Counted from the first letter of the stretch, positions 31,473-42,371 are shown. The stretch is DNA of 52,533 nt from Chloroflexota bacterium (GCA_016781485.1 JADDQH010000011.1:1-52533), one strand, 5' to 3'. Program-made: numbers and translations. Notes: generated by a model not told the origin, from the letters alone.

Positions 31473-32030
31473 ATGACTGTCCAGCCTGCGACCCAGCCAG
31501 GTCAGGCGCTCACGGTCGATGACCTGCGCGGCCGGATCCGCGAGATCCCGGACTTCCCGAAGCCCGGGATCCTGTTCTACGACATCACGACGCTGCTCAA
31601 GGATCCGCCGGCGTTCCGCCGCTCGATCGAGCTGCTGACGGAGCCGTTCCAGGGCCGGCAGGTCGACATCGTGGTCGGCATGGAGTCCCGGGGATTCATC
31701 TTCAGTGCCCCGATGGCGTATCAGCTCGGCGCCGGCTTCGTCCCGGTTCGCAAGCTCGGCAAGCTCCCGGCGGAGACCGTGAGCGTGGAGTACGAGCTCG
31801 AGTACGGCACGAACACACTCGAGGTCCACAAGGACGCGGTCGCGCCCGGGCAGCGCGTGCTGATCGTCGACGACCTGCTGGCGACGGGCGGCACGGTCAT
31901 CGGCACGATCGACCTCATCAAGCAGCTCAAGGGCGAGGTCGTCGGGCTCGCGTTCCTCGTCGAGCTGTTGTTCCTGAAGGGGCGCGAACGCCTCCAGGAC
32001 CACGGCGTCCATAGCGTGATCCAGTACTGA
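31473..32030 (+). CDS. apt: Adenine phosphoribosyltransferase
   Basis: [45 protein letters not shown]. Confidence 0.96.
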   Translation: MTVQPATQPGQALTVDDLRGRIREIPDFPKPGILFYDITTLLKDPPAFRRSIELLTEPFQGRQVDIVVGMESRGFIFSAPMAYQLGAGFVPVRKLGKLPAETVSVEYELEYGTNTLEVHKDAVAPGQRVLIVDDLLATGGTVIGTIDLIKQLKGEVVGLAFLVELLFLKGRERLQDHGVHSVIQY

Positions 32031-32057
32031 CCTCGGAGACGCGACCCCGCGAGGCCG

Positions 32058-33461
32058 GTGAGCCTGACCGGAACCGAGCCGATGACGGTTGACGATCGAC
32101 GGGCCGGCCCTCCCGAGCCACAGGAGCAGCGGCAGCAGGAGCGCGCAGAGGACGGCGAGCTCGAAGGCGTCCACGTCGGGCGCAGGCGGTTCTTTCGGAC
32201 GCTGCGAGGCGAGACGCTGCGATCCGCGGCAGCGATCGCCAACGCAGCCGCCGCGGCACGGAGGGAGGCCGCGATGGCCACGGGAGCCGCCGCCAGGACA
32301 CTGCGGGGCCCTGCAGCGGCCCGGCCTCGACTCGAAGGCCGCGTCAGCGCACAGCGGGCCGCAGGGAGTCATCGAAGCCCGTACCGCGTTGCCGACGAGA
32401 CGCTGTACATCGTCGACCAGCGCGAGCTGCCCGAGAGGATCGTCGAGCTCCGATGTGGGGCGTCGGGGGACGTCATGGCGGCCATCAGGTCGAAGGCCGT
32501 CTACGGGGCAGCGGTGTCTGCCCAGGTCGCGGCGTACGGGCTCTGGCTGAGCGCCGTCCGCGGGAAGGGACGCGACGGGGCCGCCCTGCACGCACTTCTT
32601 GCCGGCGCCGCCGCCGCGCTCAGGGAGGTGGGGGCGGGGATCCGACCGCTCGCGGTCGCCGTCGACCGCATGGAGGCGCGGCGACAGGATGTCCGGGAGG
32701 TCGCCGAAGACGACGTGATCGCGGAGGAACTGCGCCGGGAGGCGGACGCGATCGCCATGGAGGCGATGCTCGACCACGCTCGGCTCGGCCGGGTGGGGGC
32801 CGCCATCGTGCCCCAGCCCGCGGACCGTCCGCTCGAGATCCTGACGCTCGGCAGCACCGGGGCTCTCTCTGCCGGGATGGTCGGGACCGCGCTCGCCGTG
32901 GTCCAGGCGATCGCGGCGGAGGGGCGGCGCGTCCACGTCTGGGTGATGGAGACGCGTCCGTTCCTCGAGGGCGCCCGACTCACCGCGCTCGAGCTGTCTC
33001 ACGCCGGGATCCCTCACACCGTCATCGCCGACACCGCGGCGGGGTGGGTCCTCGCGAACGAGCCGGTCGACGCCGTCCTGGTCGGTGCGGATCTCGTCGC
33101 GGCGAACGGTGAGACGATCTGGACGGTGGGGAGCTACTCCACCGCTGTCCTCGCCTCGCGCGCGAACGTGCCCTTCTACGTCTGCGCATCGACGGTCACG
33201 TTCGACGTCGCGACCCCCGCGGCGCCGTCGGTCGCCCGGTGGCTCGGCGACGAGACCGAGGTGGCGTCGATCCGTGGCGTGCGCCTCGGGCCGGCGCCGG
33301 AGAACGCCCTGAACCCGCTCGCCGATCTGATCCCGGCCGACCTCATCGAAGCGTTCGTGACCGAGGATGCGATCCGGCATCCCCCGCTCGGATCGAGTCT
33401 TCGCACCACCGGAGCCAGCGCCGATCGAGACACGGCCTCGGCCGGCCGAGGATCGTCCTGA
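32058..33461 (+). CDS. eIF2B alpha/MtnA-family protein, divergent active site
   Basis: ETRPFLEGARLTALELSHAGIPHTVIAD, VGADLVAANGETIWTVGSYSTAVLASRANVPFYVCA; canonical ILTHCNxG is ILTLGSTG here. Confidence 0.8.
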   Translation: MSLTGTEPMTVDDRRAGPPEPQEQRQQERAEDGELEGVHVGRRRFFRTLRGETLRSAAAIANAAAAARREAAMATGAAARTLRGPAAARPRLEGRVSAQRAAGSHRSPYRVADETLYIVDQRELPERIVELRCGASGDVMAAIRSKAVYGAAVSAQVAAYGLWLSAVRGKGRDGAALHALLAGAAAALREVGAGIRPLAVAVDRMEARRQDVREVAEDDVIAEELRREADAIAMEAMLDHARLGRVGAAIVPQPADRPLEILTLGSTGALSAGMVGTALAVVQAIAAEGRRVHVWVMETRPFLEGARLTALELSHAGIPHTVIADTAAGWVLANEPVDAVLVGADLVAANGETIWTVGSYSTAVLASRANVPFYVCASTVTFDVATPAAPSVARWLGDETEVASIRGVRLGPAPENALNPLADLIPADLIEAFVTEDAIRHPPLGSSLRTTGASADRDTASAGRGSS

Positions 33462-34333
33462 TGGCGTCGGTCGCGCGAGCGCGGCAGTTCGGCGAGCGAG
33501 GGCTGCACGCCGTCGCCACGCGAGACCGCGAGTTGCTCCGCGAGTTCCTGGAGCAGGACAGGCTCTACGCGGCGTACGCCCTGTGCGACCTGGACGATCG
33601 GGAATTCGGAAAGACGCGCTGGGGCGTCGCGTGGCGTGGGCATCGGGCGATCGCGGTGGCGCTCCAGTACACCGGGCTCTCGCCGCAACCGCTGTTCGTG
33701 ATGGGCGAGCCGGAAGGGATCGTGAGCATCCTCCGCGACGTCATCAAGCCGCGGCTTGCATACCTCGCCGCGCTGCCGACGCAGCTCTCGGAGATCGCAC
33801 AGGTCTACCACGTGGAGCCGGGTCCGGAGATGGTCCGGATGGCCGTGGACCGCGCCACCTTCAGGCCGTACCTGGGCGCGCCGGCGCGGCTGGTCCCATC
33901 GGAGATCCGCGATCTGAACCGTCTGTACAACCTCGGGCTCACCTCGTGGCTGCCTGCGGAGACGATCAGCAACGGCGTGTACTACGGGGTCCGTTCGAAT
34001 GGGCTACTCGTCGCCGCGGCCGGGACCCACGTCGTCAGTCACACCGCGCGCCTGGGCGTCGTCGGCAACGTGTTGACGCACCACGAATACCGGGGGCGCG
34101 GCTTCGCGAAGATGGTCACGAGCGCGGTCACAGGCGAGTTGCTGCGGACCTGCGATCAGGTCGTCCTCAACGTCCGCGCCGACAACCCGCCCGCGCTCGC
34201 GGCCTACCGCGCGCTCGGGTACCGCGAGCACACGCGGTTCGAGGAGAGGCTCGCCCATCGCCGGCTCGGCCGCTGGGATAGCATCGTGTCGCCGTTGCGG
34301 CGTTTGTTCCCCACGACAAGGAGTCCTGAGTGA
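33461..34333 (+). CDS. GNAT family N-acetyltransferase
   Basis: C-terminal GNAT fold: [31 protein letters not shown]...[30 protein letters not shown] overlaps upstream TGA. Confidence 0.82.
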   Translation: MASVARARQFGERGLHAVATRDRELLREFLEQDRLYAAYALCDLDDREFGKTRWGVAWRGHRAIAVALQYTGLSPQPLFVMGEPEGIVSILRDVIKPRLAYLAALPTQLSEIAQVYHVEPGPEMVRMAVDRATFRPYLGAPARLVPSEIRDLNRLYNLGLTSWLPAETISNGVYYGVRSNGLLVAAAGTHVVSHTARLGVVGNVLTHHEYRGRGFAKMVTSAVTGELLRTCDQVVLNVRADNPPALAAYRALGYREHTRFEERLAHRRLGRWDSIVSPLRRLFPTTRSPE

Positions 34334-35721
34334 CCGATCGGACCGCTCCCGCGCTCGACCTCACCCCGCCCATCTACGGTGACGCCATCTCCGGCCAGAC
34401 CGACTCGACCGCCGCCTCCGCGGCGACCGCTTCGACCGACCAGACCGTCTCCGACGGCAGGCGGCCCGGCCACGACGTCACCGACCTTGCCCTCGCAGCC
34501 GAGGGCAAGCGGCGGATCGAGTGGGCGGAGCGCGAGATGCCGGTCCTCCGGCTCATCCGCGAACGCTTCGAACGCGAGCGCCCGCTCGAGGGGCTCCGGA
34601 TCGCGGCGTGCCTCCACGTGACGACCGAGACCGCGAACCTGATGCGGACGCTCAAGTCCGGCGGGGCCTCGGTGGCGCTCTCGGCGTCCAACCCGCTTTC
34701 GACGAAGGACGACGTCGCCGCCGCGCTCGTCGAGGAGTACGGGATCAGCGTGTACGCCCGTCGAGGCGAGGACCGTGAGACGTACTACGCGCACCTGAAC
34801 GCGATCGCGGACACGCGGCCGCACCTGACGATGGACGACGGCGCCGACCTCGTGTCGCTGTTCCACAAGGACCGGCCGGATCAGACCGGAGAGCTCCTCG
34901 CAGGCACGGAGGAGACGACCACCGGGGTCATCCGCCTGCGGGCGATGGCCGCGGACGGGGCGCTCCGCTTCCCCGTCGTGGCCGTCAACGAGGCGCGCAC
35001 GAAGCACCTCTTCGACAACCGGTACGGCACCGGCCAGTCGACCGTCGACGGGATCCTCCGGGCCACGAACGTCCTCCTCGCCGGGCGGAAGGTCGTGGTC
35101 GCCGGCTACGGGTGGGTCGGCCGCGGGATCGCGTCTCGGTTCCGAGGGATGGGGTCGCAGGTCGCGATCGTCGAGGTCGAGCCGATCCACGCGCTCGAGG
35201 CGCTCATGGACGGGTACCTCGTGATGACCGCCGTCGAGTCCGCGACGTGGGGCGACATGTTCATCACCGCGACGGGCAACCTGAACGTCTTCCGGGCGGA
35301 GCACTTCTCCAGCATGCGAGACGGGGCGATCCTCGCCAACAGCGGTCACTTCGACGCCGAGCTCGACCTCCGCGCACTTCGCGACCTTGCCCGGGGGCGC
35401 GTCCGGGAGGTCCGGCGGGACGTCGAGGAGTTCGACCTGGGCGACCGAAGGCTGTACCTCGTCGCAGAGGGACGGCTGGTCAACCTGGGCGCCGCCGAGG
35501 GCCACCCTGCAGCAGTCATGGACATGAGCTTCGCGAACCAGGCGCTCAGCGCCGAGTACGTGGCCAGGCATCACGAGGAGCTTCAGGACAAGGTCTATCC
35601 GGTGCCCGACGAGATCGACCGCGAGGTCGCTCGGCTCAAGCTCGAGGCGATCGGCATCGGGATCGACGAGATGACCGCCGAGCAGTCGCGCTACGTGACC
35701 TCCTGGGAAGAAGGGACGTAG
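34330..35721 (+). CDS. ahcY: Adenosylhomocysteinase
   Basis: [79 protein letters not shown] start. Confidence 0.96.
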   Translation: MTDRTAPALDLTPPIYGDAISGQTDSTAASAATASTDQTVSDGRRPGHDVTDLALAAEGKRRIEWAEREMPVLRLIRERFERERPLEGLRIAACLHVTTETANLMRTLKSGGASVALSASNPLSTKDDVAAALVEEYGISVYARRGEDRETYYAHLNAIADTRPHLTMDDGADLVSLFHKDRPDQTGELLAGTEETTTGVIRLRAMAADGALRFPVVAVNEARTKHLFDNRYGTGQSTVDGILRATNVLLAGRKVVVAGYGWVGRGIASRFRGMGSQVAIVEVEPIHALEALMDGYLVMTAVESATWGDMFITATGNLNVFRAEHFSSMRDGAILANSGHFDAELDLRALRDLARGRVREVRRDVEEFDLGDRRLYLVAEGRLVNLGAAEGHPAAVMDMSFANQALSAEYVARHHEELQDKVYPVPDEIDREVARLKLEAIGIGIDEMTAEQSRYVTSWEEGT

Positions 35722-35791
35722 TACCGCCGGCGCGCCGTGGCGACGGGCTCTGTAGACCGGACGCGTGCATGGAGGCACCGGCGGCCTCCGC

Positions 35792-37039
35792 TCAGCCGAT
35801 CCGATCCGCCGGCGGCGTCAGCTCGGCGAGGGCGGCGACGACGTCGGCGACCTCCTGTTCGGTGTTGTAGAAGGCGGGCGAGAGGCGCACGATCCCCGGT
35901 CGGAAGTCGACGACGAAGCCGCGCCGGGCCAGCTCGTCCACGACGCTCTTCGGGTCCCGGACCTCGAGCGGCACGATCCCACCGCGCTTCGCGTCCTCGC
36001 GCACGGCGCGCACCCGAAGGCCAGCGGATTCGGCCAGCGCGATCGTCAGCGAGCCGAGGTCGGTCGTCCGCTCGTGCAAGCGCTCGATGCCGACCTCACG
36101 CACGACCTCCAGTCCCCCGCGCGCGATGAACGCCGAAGGCGTCGCGGGCGTCCCGAGCTCGAACTTGCGCCCGTCCGAGGCGAATTCGAGCGAGGCGACG
36201 TCGAACGCGAACTGTCTCGCGCTGCTGAACCAGCCCGTGCTCGTGGGTGCGAGGGCCTCGCGAAGTTCCGGCCGGACCCACAGGAAGGCATTCCCGGGCC
36301 CGCCGAACAGCCATTTCAGCGTCCCCGAAACGTAGAAGTCGACGCCGGTCGCGAGCGCATCCGTCGGCAGCAGCCCGGTCGCCTGGTAGGCGTCGATGAG
36401 GAGCATCGCTCCCCTGTCGTGGCACAGCCCGGCCAGCCCCTCGACATCCTGGACCGCTCCCGTCGTGAAGTAGACGTGGCCTGTCGCAACGAGTGAAGTC
36501 CGCTCGTCGACCGCAGCCTCGAACGCCGACAGTGGGACGGTCGATCCGTCCTCGGATGGCAGCACGACGAGTTCCACGCCGAGAGGCGCGCGGGCCAGCC
36601 ACTGGTGGCCGATGGTCGGGAAGTCGAGCGCGGTCGTGATGATCCGGGTCCGCGGCCGGCTGCCGATCCCGACCGGCAGACCCATCTCTCGCACGCGCCC
36701 CACCGCGTCGCCGTCGTTCCGCTGGACCGGGTCAAGCGCGGACGCGACGGACGCGAGTGCGACCGACACGTTCGGGGCGAGCGCGATCTCCGACCCAGGC
36801 CGCCCGATCGTCCACCCGAAGTCCTCGCGAAGTGCGCTCAGCTCATCGAGCCAGTGCTTGTACCAGGCGCGCGCGCCGAGTCGGTCCCACTGCTCCAGGA
36901 ACTCGTCAAGCTTCCGGCGCGACCGTACCGAACGCGCGCCGAGAGAACAGGTGTTGAGGTATGTGACCTCGGCGAGGAGCGGGAACTCGTCACGGCGGGC
37001 CACCAGCTCGGCGTGCCGGACCTCGAGCGTGGTTCGCAT
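35792..37039 (-). CDS. Class V aminotransferase-like PLP enzyme
   Basis: [70 protein letters not shown] (K is the PLP Lys candidate). Confidence 0.87.
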   Translation of the reverse strand: MRTTLEVRHAELVARRDEFPLLAEVTYLNTCSLGARSVRSRRKLDEFLEQWDRLGARAWYKHWLDELSALREDFGWTIGRPGSEIALAPNVSVALASVASALDPVQRNDGDAVGRVREMGLPVGIGSRPRTRIITTALDFPTIGHQWLARAPLGVELVVLPSEDGSTVPLSAFEAAVDERTSLVATGHVYFTTGAVQDVEGLAGLCHDRGAMLLIDAYQATGLLPTDALATGVDFYVSGTLKWLFGGPGNAFLWVRPELREALAPTSTGWFSSARQFAFDVASLEFASDGRKFELGTPATPSAFIARGGLEVVREVGIERLHERTTDLGSLTIALAESAGLRVRAVREDAKRGGIVPLEVRDPKSVVDELARRGFVVDFRPGIVRLSPAFYNTEQEVADVVAALAELTPPADRIG

Positions 37040-37056
37040 CAGGAGAGGATAGGCGG

Positions 37057-37093
37057 AACAAAAGGACGAGCCCCTGGTGCAGCCAGGGGCTCG
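37057..37093 (-). terminator. Intrinsic-terminator-like hairpin just upstream of the aminotransferase start (minus strand)
   Basis: Minus strand: CGAGCCCCTGG-CTGCA-CCAGGGGCTCG (11-bp perfect stem) then TCCTTTTGTT. Confidence 0.6.
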
Positions 37094-37308
37094 GTGACGA
37101 GAGGTGGATCCCGAAGGCGGACGACCGCCTGACGCAAGCACTTCCCGGCGGGGGAGGGATCGCGTATCACGCGGAGGCTAGCGGACCCGGGCCCCGCGCG
37201 CATCATGCAAATGACGTATTTCGGCCATTACAAAGGGCTTCCGCCAGGGACGGGACAACGGGATCCCCGTGCTACCCTCTGCCGAGCCCTGACCCAGAGT
37301 GGAGTGTC

Positions 37309-38535
37309 ATGACCAGTATCCTCGACGCCCAGCAGTACCTGTTCACGTCGGAGTCGGTGACCGAAGGCCACCCGGACAAGATGTGCGATCAGATCTCCGA
37401 CGCGATCCTCGACGCGATCCTGCGCAACGACCCGCCGGCCCGGGTCGCCTGTGAGACGGCGACGACGACCGGGACGGTCCTCGTGCTCGGCGAGATCACG
37501 ACCTCGACCTACGTCGAATTCCAGAACGTGGTCCGGGACACCATCCGCGAGATCGGCTACACGGATGCGCGCTACGGCTTCGACTTCCGCACGTGCGGGA
37601 CGATCGTGTCCGTACACGAGCAGTCTCCGGACATCAAGCGCGGCGTGGACGAGGCGCTCGAGACGCGCGAGAGGGACGACGAGCACGACCAGGGCGCGGG
37701 GGACCAGGGCATGATGTTCGGGTTCGCGTGCCGCGAGACCCCCGAACTGATGCCGCTCCCGATCTCGCTCGCCCACGCGCTCGCGCGCCGGCTCGCCGAG
37801 GTCCGCAAGAACGAGACGCTCCCGTACCTGCGGCCCGACGGGAAGACGCAGGTCACGGTGGAGTACGAGCGGGGCTTCCCGAAGGCGGTCCGCGCCGTCG
37901 TCGTTGCTGCCCAGCACGACGAGGAGGTCTCGACGGACCGCCTGCGCGACGACGTCATCGAGTCGGTCGTGCGCGAGACGATCCCGCCCCATCTGCGTGC
38001 CGTCGACCCGAAGGTCCACGTCAATCCGACCGGCCGCTTCGTGATCGGCGGTCCCATGGGTGACGCCGGCCTGACGGGCCGCAAGATCATCGTCGACACG
38101 TACGGTGGGATGGCACGTCACGGGGGCGGAGCGTTCAGCGGGAAGGACCCGTCCAAGGTCGACCGCTCGGCCGCGTATGCCGCCCGGTGGGTCGCGAAGA
38201 ACATCGTCGCTGCGGGGCTCGCCGACCGCTTCGAGATCGAGATCGCGTATGCGATCGGGATCGCGCGCCCCCTCCAGATCTCGATCGAGACGTACGGTAC
38301 GGGCAGGATCCCCGACGAGCGGATCCTCGCTCTGATCAACGAGCATTTCGACCTGCGACCGGCTGCCATCATCAGCGCGCTCGGGCTCCGGCGGCCGATC
38401 TTCCGACAGACGGCGGCGTACGGCCACTTCGGGCGGCCCGATCTCGACCTGCCGTGGGAGCGGACCGAGAAGGCCGAGCAGCTCGCGTCGGACGCCGGGT
38501 TGACGGCACCCGAGCCCGTCGCCGTCCCGGCGTAG
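37309..38535 (+). CDS. metK: S-adenosylmethionine synthetase
   Basis: [61 protein letters not shown]. Confidence 0.98.
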   Translation: MTSILDAQQYLFTSESVTEGHPDKMCDQISDAILDAILRNDPPARVACETATTTGTVLVLGEITTSTYVEFQNVVRDTIREIGYTDARYGFDFRTCGTIVSVHEQSPDIKRGVDEALETRERDDEHDQGAGDQGMMFGFACRETPELMPLPISLAHALARRLAEVRKNETLPYLRPDGKTQVTVEYERGFPKAVRAVVVAAQHDEEVSTDRLRDDVIESVVRETIPPHLRAVDPKVHVNPTGRFVIGGPMGDAGLTGRKIIVDTYGGMARHGGGAFSGKDPSKVDRSAAYAARWVAKNIVAAGLADRFEIEIAYAIGIARPLQISIETYGTGRIPDERILALINEHFDLRPAAIISALGLRRPIFRQTAAYGHFGRPDLDLPWERTEKAEQLASDAGLTAPEPVAVPA

Positions 38536-38615
38536 CCGTCCGTCAGCTGGCGGCGGCTGTCGAGCGCCGACGTGACGGCGGCGGGATCTCCCGTCACGCG
38601 CGAACCGGAACGTAG

Positions 38616-39704
38616 ATGTACGCGGTGATCCTCGCGGGCGGCGGTGGCACCCGCCTGTGGCCCCTGAGCCGATCCGATCGACCCAAGCCGTTCCTTCCGC
38701 TGCTTGGTTCCGAGACGCTGCTCCAGCGGACCGTCTCGCGGCTGACGCCGTTGATCGCACCCGACGACGTCTATGTCGTCACCGACCTGCGGTACGCCGA
38801 GCTCGTTCGCGAGCAGCTGCCGGCGGTGCCCGAAGCGAACGTCGTGTGCGAGCCGATGGGCCGCAATACCGGCCCCGCAGTGGCGCTTGCGGCAGTCGGC
38901 ATCGACCGCCCGGAACGCGACGTGATGATCGTGCTGCCGGCGGACCATCAGGTGGCCGATGAGGCGGCGTTCCGTCAGAAGCTCGGGGTGGCTGCCGAGG
39001 TCGCCGAGCGCGGGCTCGTTGCGGACGATGTGCTGGTGACTCTCGGCATCCAGCCCGCCGGTGCGGAGACGGGGTACGGGTACGTGCTGACGCATCCGCC
39101 CGCGGAGGCGATCGATGGTGGGGAGGCGTTCCCGGTGGAGCGCTTCGTCGAGAAGCCGGACCGTGGACGCGCCGAGGAGTTGATCGCCAGCGGACGTGCG
39201 TACTGGAACGCGGGGATCTTCGTCTGGCGACGTGACGCGGTCCTCGGCTCGCTGGAACGCTACGCGCCGACGATCATCGGACCGATGCGGGAGGCGCTGA
39301 GCGCCGGCGGCGACCCTTCGAGCTCCTACTCGCGCCTTCCATCGATCTCGATCGACTACGCTCTCCTCGAGCCGGCGTCACTCGATGCCCGCGTCGCCAC
39401 GGTCCCGGGCGTCGGCCTCGGCTGGAGCGATCTCGGGAGCTGGTCCGCGCTCCTCGATATCTCGGTCGGGCAGCTGCGCGGGGACCAGCCGCGCGTCGTA
39501 CAGCATGGCGAGTCGCGCGATCTCGACTCGGACGGACTCCTGGTCCACTCGGCTGGCGGTCGACTCGTGGTCACCCTGGGACTGAGCGGTACCATCGTCG
39601 TCGACACGCCGGATGTCGTGCTGGTGTGCTCGCGAGACCGAGCCCAGGACGTCAAGCGGATCGTGGACCGGCTGTCCGCCGAGAAGGAGACGCAACGCCT
39701 GTGA
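38616..39704 (+). CDS. manC: Mannose-1-phosphate guanylyltransferase
   Basis: AVILAGGGGTRLWPLSRSDRPKPFLPLLG, EPMGRNTGPAVALAA, FVEKPD, YWNAGIFVW. Confidence 0.93.
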   Translation: MYAVILAGGGGTRLWPLSRSDRPKPFLPLLGSETLLQRTVSRLTPLIAPDDVYVVTDLRYAELVREQLPAVPEANVVCEPMGRNTGPAVALAAVGIDRPERDVMIVLPADHQVADEAAFRQKLGVAAEVAERGLVADDVLVTLGIQPAGAETGYGYVLTHPPAEAIDGGEAFPVERFVEKPDRGRAEELIASGRAYWNAGIFVWRRDAVLGSLERYAPTIIGPMREALSAGGDPSSSYSRLPSISIDYALLEPASLDARVATVPGVGLGWSDLGSWSALLDISVGQLRGDQPRVVQHGESRDLDSDGLLVHSAGGRLVVTLGLSGTIVVDTPDVVLVCSRDRAQDVKRIVDRLSAEKETQRL

Positions 39705-39732
39705 CGCGTGTGACCCGGACGGTGGAGATGTG

Positions 39733-41277
39733 ATGACGCGGCAGCCGGCCTCGATGGCCCCTTCGTCGCTCGGCGTGGCCGAACCGATCGCGACCGCGCC
39801 GACGACCGCGCGTCCCGACGCCCCGCCCATCGTCTTCGGGACCGATGGCTGGCGTGCGAGGGTGGCAGACGAGTTCAGCTACCAGAACGTGCGACGCTGC
39901 GCCGAGGGCGTCGCCCGATACGTGGTCGACAACGGGACGCAGGCGAAGGGCGTCGTCGTCGGATACGACCGCAGGTTCTGCAGCGAGTTCTTCGCCGAGG
40001 CCGCGGCGGAAGTCCTCCTTGCGCACGAGATCCCGGTCCTCTTCGCGCGCGAGGCGATCCCCACCCAGATGGTTTCCTACGAGGTGGTCGAGCGGGGTGC
40101 CGCCTGTGGGGTCGTGATCACCGCCTCCCACAACCCGTGGACCGACAACGGCTTCAAGGTGAAGTCGGCCACAGGCGCTGCCGCCGGCCCCGAGATCCTG
40201 GAGACGCTGGAGGCGACGATCCGCGACCGCGGCGCGGATGAGCCGCCGAGGCGGCCGTTCGCCGACGCTCGCGCTGCGGGCCTCGTGGACGAGGTGGACC
40301 CTTTTCCCGGCTACCGCCGGTACGTCGGGCGCTCCCTCGACCTCGACCGGCTTCGCCACGCGAACGTCCGCGTGCTCGTCGACCCCCTCTGGGGCTCGGG
40401 CGCGGGATGGATCCCCCGGCTGCTCGAGGGCGGCCGGATCGAGGTCACGGAGATCCACCAGGAGCGGAACCCCTGGTTCGGCGGCGTCAACCCCGAGCCG
40501 ATCCGCCCGAACGTGGACGAGGCGCTCCGTGTCCTCGCAGCGGGGAGCTGGGACATGGGACTGCTCCTCGACGGCGACGCCGACCGCGCGGGTGCGGCCG
40601 ACGAGCGCGGCACGTTCATCCACCAACTCCAGGTCATGGGCCTGTTGATGTACTACCTGCTCGAGCACCGCGGCTTCCGCGATCCCGTCGTGTCGACCGT
40701 CAACGAAACGTCCATGGTCCCCCGCCTCGGCGAGCGATACGGGGTCACCGTCCACGAGACGCCGGTCGGCTTCAAGTACGTGGGGCCGAAGATGATCGAG
40801 ACAGGCGCGATGATGGGCGGTGAGGAATCGGGCGGCTACGGCTTCGGGATGCACCTGCCGGAGCGCGACGGGATCTACGCCGATCTACTGCTGCTCGACC
40901 TGCTGGTGCGTGAGCGAGAGCGCGGGCTGCGGCCGGTGTCGCGCGTGATCGAGCACCTGCATCAGCTGGCCGGGCCGTCGTTCTACCACCGCATCGACGT
41001 CCATGTCGCCCGGGATGCATACGCGGAGCTCAAGGCGCGCCTGCTGGTCGAGCTCGATGGCAACCCGCCTGCTGAGCTTGCCGGTCGCCCGATCGTCCGG
41101 TCGGTCGCACTGTCCACCCGCGACGGGTTCAAGTTCTGGCTCGACGACGGATCGTGGCTGCTGGTCCGGTTCAGCGGGACGGAGGCTCTCGTCCGCGTCT
41201 ACGCGGAGGCGACGAGTGCGGAGCTTCGCGACGAGATCCTCCAGGCAGGCGAACGACTCGTGAGAGGAGCGACCTGA
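39733..41277 (+). CDS. Phosphoglucomutase/phosphomannomutase
   Basis: FGTDGWRARV, VVITASHNPWTDNGFKVKS, DGDADRAGAADERG, RFSGTEALVRVYAEA. Start at 39733. Confidence 0.94.
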   Translation: MTRQPASMAPSSLGVAEPIATAPTTARPDAPPIVFGTDGWRARVADEFSYQNVRRCAEGVARYVVDNGTQAKGVVVGYDRRFCSEFFAEAAAEVLLAHEIPVLFAREAIPTQMVSYEVVERGAACGVVITASHNPWTDNGFKVKSATGAAAGPEILETLEATIRDRGADEPPRRPFADARAAGLVDEVDPFPGYRRYVGRSLDLDRLRHANVRVLVDPLWGSGAGWIPRLLEGGRIEVTEIHQERNPWFGGVNPEPIRPNVDEALRVLAAGSWDMGLLLDGDADRAGAADERGTFIHQLQVMGLLMYYLLEHRGFRDPVVSTVNETSMVPRLGERYGVTVHETPVGFKYVGPKMIETGAMMGGEESGGYGFGMHLPERDGIYADLLLLDLLVRERERGLRPVSRVIEHLHQLAGPSFYHRIDVHVARDAYAELKARLLVELDGNPPAELAGRPIVRSVALSTRDGFKFWLDDGSWLLVRFSGTEALVRVYAEATSAELRDEILQAGERLVRGAT

Positions 41278-42371
41278 TGGTCGCGGGTATGAGCGGCGTC
41301 CTCGACGATCCGGCGGCCGTCCGCGGGTACGACCCCGCCGGGATGCTTGACGCCGTTGCTGCCCTCCCGGAGCAGATCCGTGATGGTTGGACGAGGACGC
41401 GCGAGATCGAGCTTCCCGACCGCTATCGGGATCTGAGGTCCGTCACGGTGCTCGGGATGGGCGGGTCGGGAGTGGCAGGCGACCTCGTCCGTGGGGTCTT
41501 TGCCGACCGGCTTCGGGTGCCGGTCATCTCTGTCAGGGATTACGACCTGCCTGCGTTCGTCGGGCGAGACTCCCTGGTGGTCGCCGCGTCCTACACCGGG
41601 TCGACCGAAGAGACCGTCAGCGCACTCGCAGCCGCGCTGGAGCGTCGGTGCCCCGTCGCGGTGATCACGACCGGCGGTCCGTTGAAGGAGGTCGCGTCCC
41701 GCGCCGGACTTCCGCTCCTCGCGTTCCCTGGTGGTGGGCAGCCACGCGCGGCCGTGGGCTACTCGCTCGCGCTCCTCGCGGGTCTTCTCGAACGCGCCGG
41801 CTTACTCGAGCTCGAGGAGGCAGAGATCGGATCGGCAGCGGCGGCGTGCGAGGCGACGGTGGCGGCGTGCGGCCCGGATGTGCCGACCGAGCACAACACC
41901 GCGAAGCAGCTTGCCTGGACGCTCGTCGACCGGATGCCGATCATCGAGGCCAGTGGCTTTCTGGCTCCCGTCGCCCGTCGCTGGAAAACGCAGCTCAACG
42001 AGAACGCGAAGTCGATGGCGGCTGCAGAGGAGCTGCCCGAGGCGACGCACAACACGGTGGTCGGATACGCACAGCCGGAGGCGCTCCGTGATCACCTCTA
42101 CGTCGTGTTCCTGGCCGGTCCCCTGGACCACCCGCGCAACAATCTGCGCGCATCCCTGTCGGCCGAGCTCCTTGCCGCCGCTTCGATCGGCCACCAGGTG
42201 GTGCCGCTGCGCGGGGAAGGCAAGTTGGCGCAGGCGGTGTCGGCGATCTGCGTGGGCGACTACGTGAGCGTCTATCTCGCGGCTCTGTATGGGCTCGACC
42301 CAACGCCCGTCGACGCGATCAGCCACATCAAGACTCGGATCGCGGCCGTCGACGAGGACGGCGACGACTGA
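41277..42371 (+). CDS. Bifunctional phosphoglucose/phosphomannose isomerase-like protein
   Basis: VLGMGGSGVAGDLVRGVF, VAASYTGSTEETVSALAAA, QLNENAKSMAAAEELPEATHN; ATG overlaps upstream TGA. Confidence 0.92.
   Translation: MVAGMSGVLDDPAAVRGYDPAGMLDAVAALPEQIRDGWTRTREIELPDRYRDLRSVTVLGMGGSGVAGDLVRGVFADRLRVPVISVRDYDLPAFVGRDSLVVAASYTGSTEETVSALAAALERRCPVAVITTGGPLKEVASRAGLPLLAFPGGGQPRAAVGYSLALLAGLLERAGLLELEEAEIGSAAAACEATVAACGPDVPTEHNTAKQLAWTLVDRMPIIEASGFLAPVARRWKTQLNENAKSMAAAEELPEATHNTVVGYAQPEALRDHLYVVFLAGPLDHPRNNLRASLSAELLAAASIGHQVVPLRGEGKLAQAVSAICVGDYVSVYLAALYGLDPTPVDAISHIKTRIAAVDEDGDD

Noticed and set aside
30924-33380. 818-aa minus-strand ORF
   Set aside because: Antisense to the mfd 3' end, apt and the IF2B-like gene, all with recognisable motifs; product is repetitive R/D/E-rich.
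37099-37140. Possible SAM-I riboswitch upstream of metK (GAGAGGTGGA present)
   Set aside because: Only the 10-nt GAGAGGTGGA block matches; the GGGACTGGCCCgATGAAxCCxGGCAACC core is absent. An Infernal scan with SAM-clan models would settle it.
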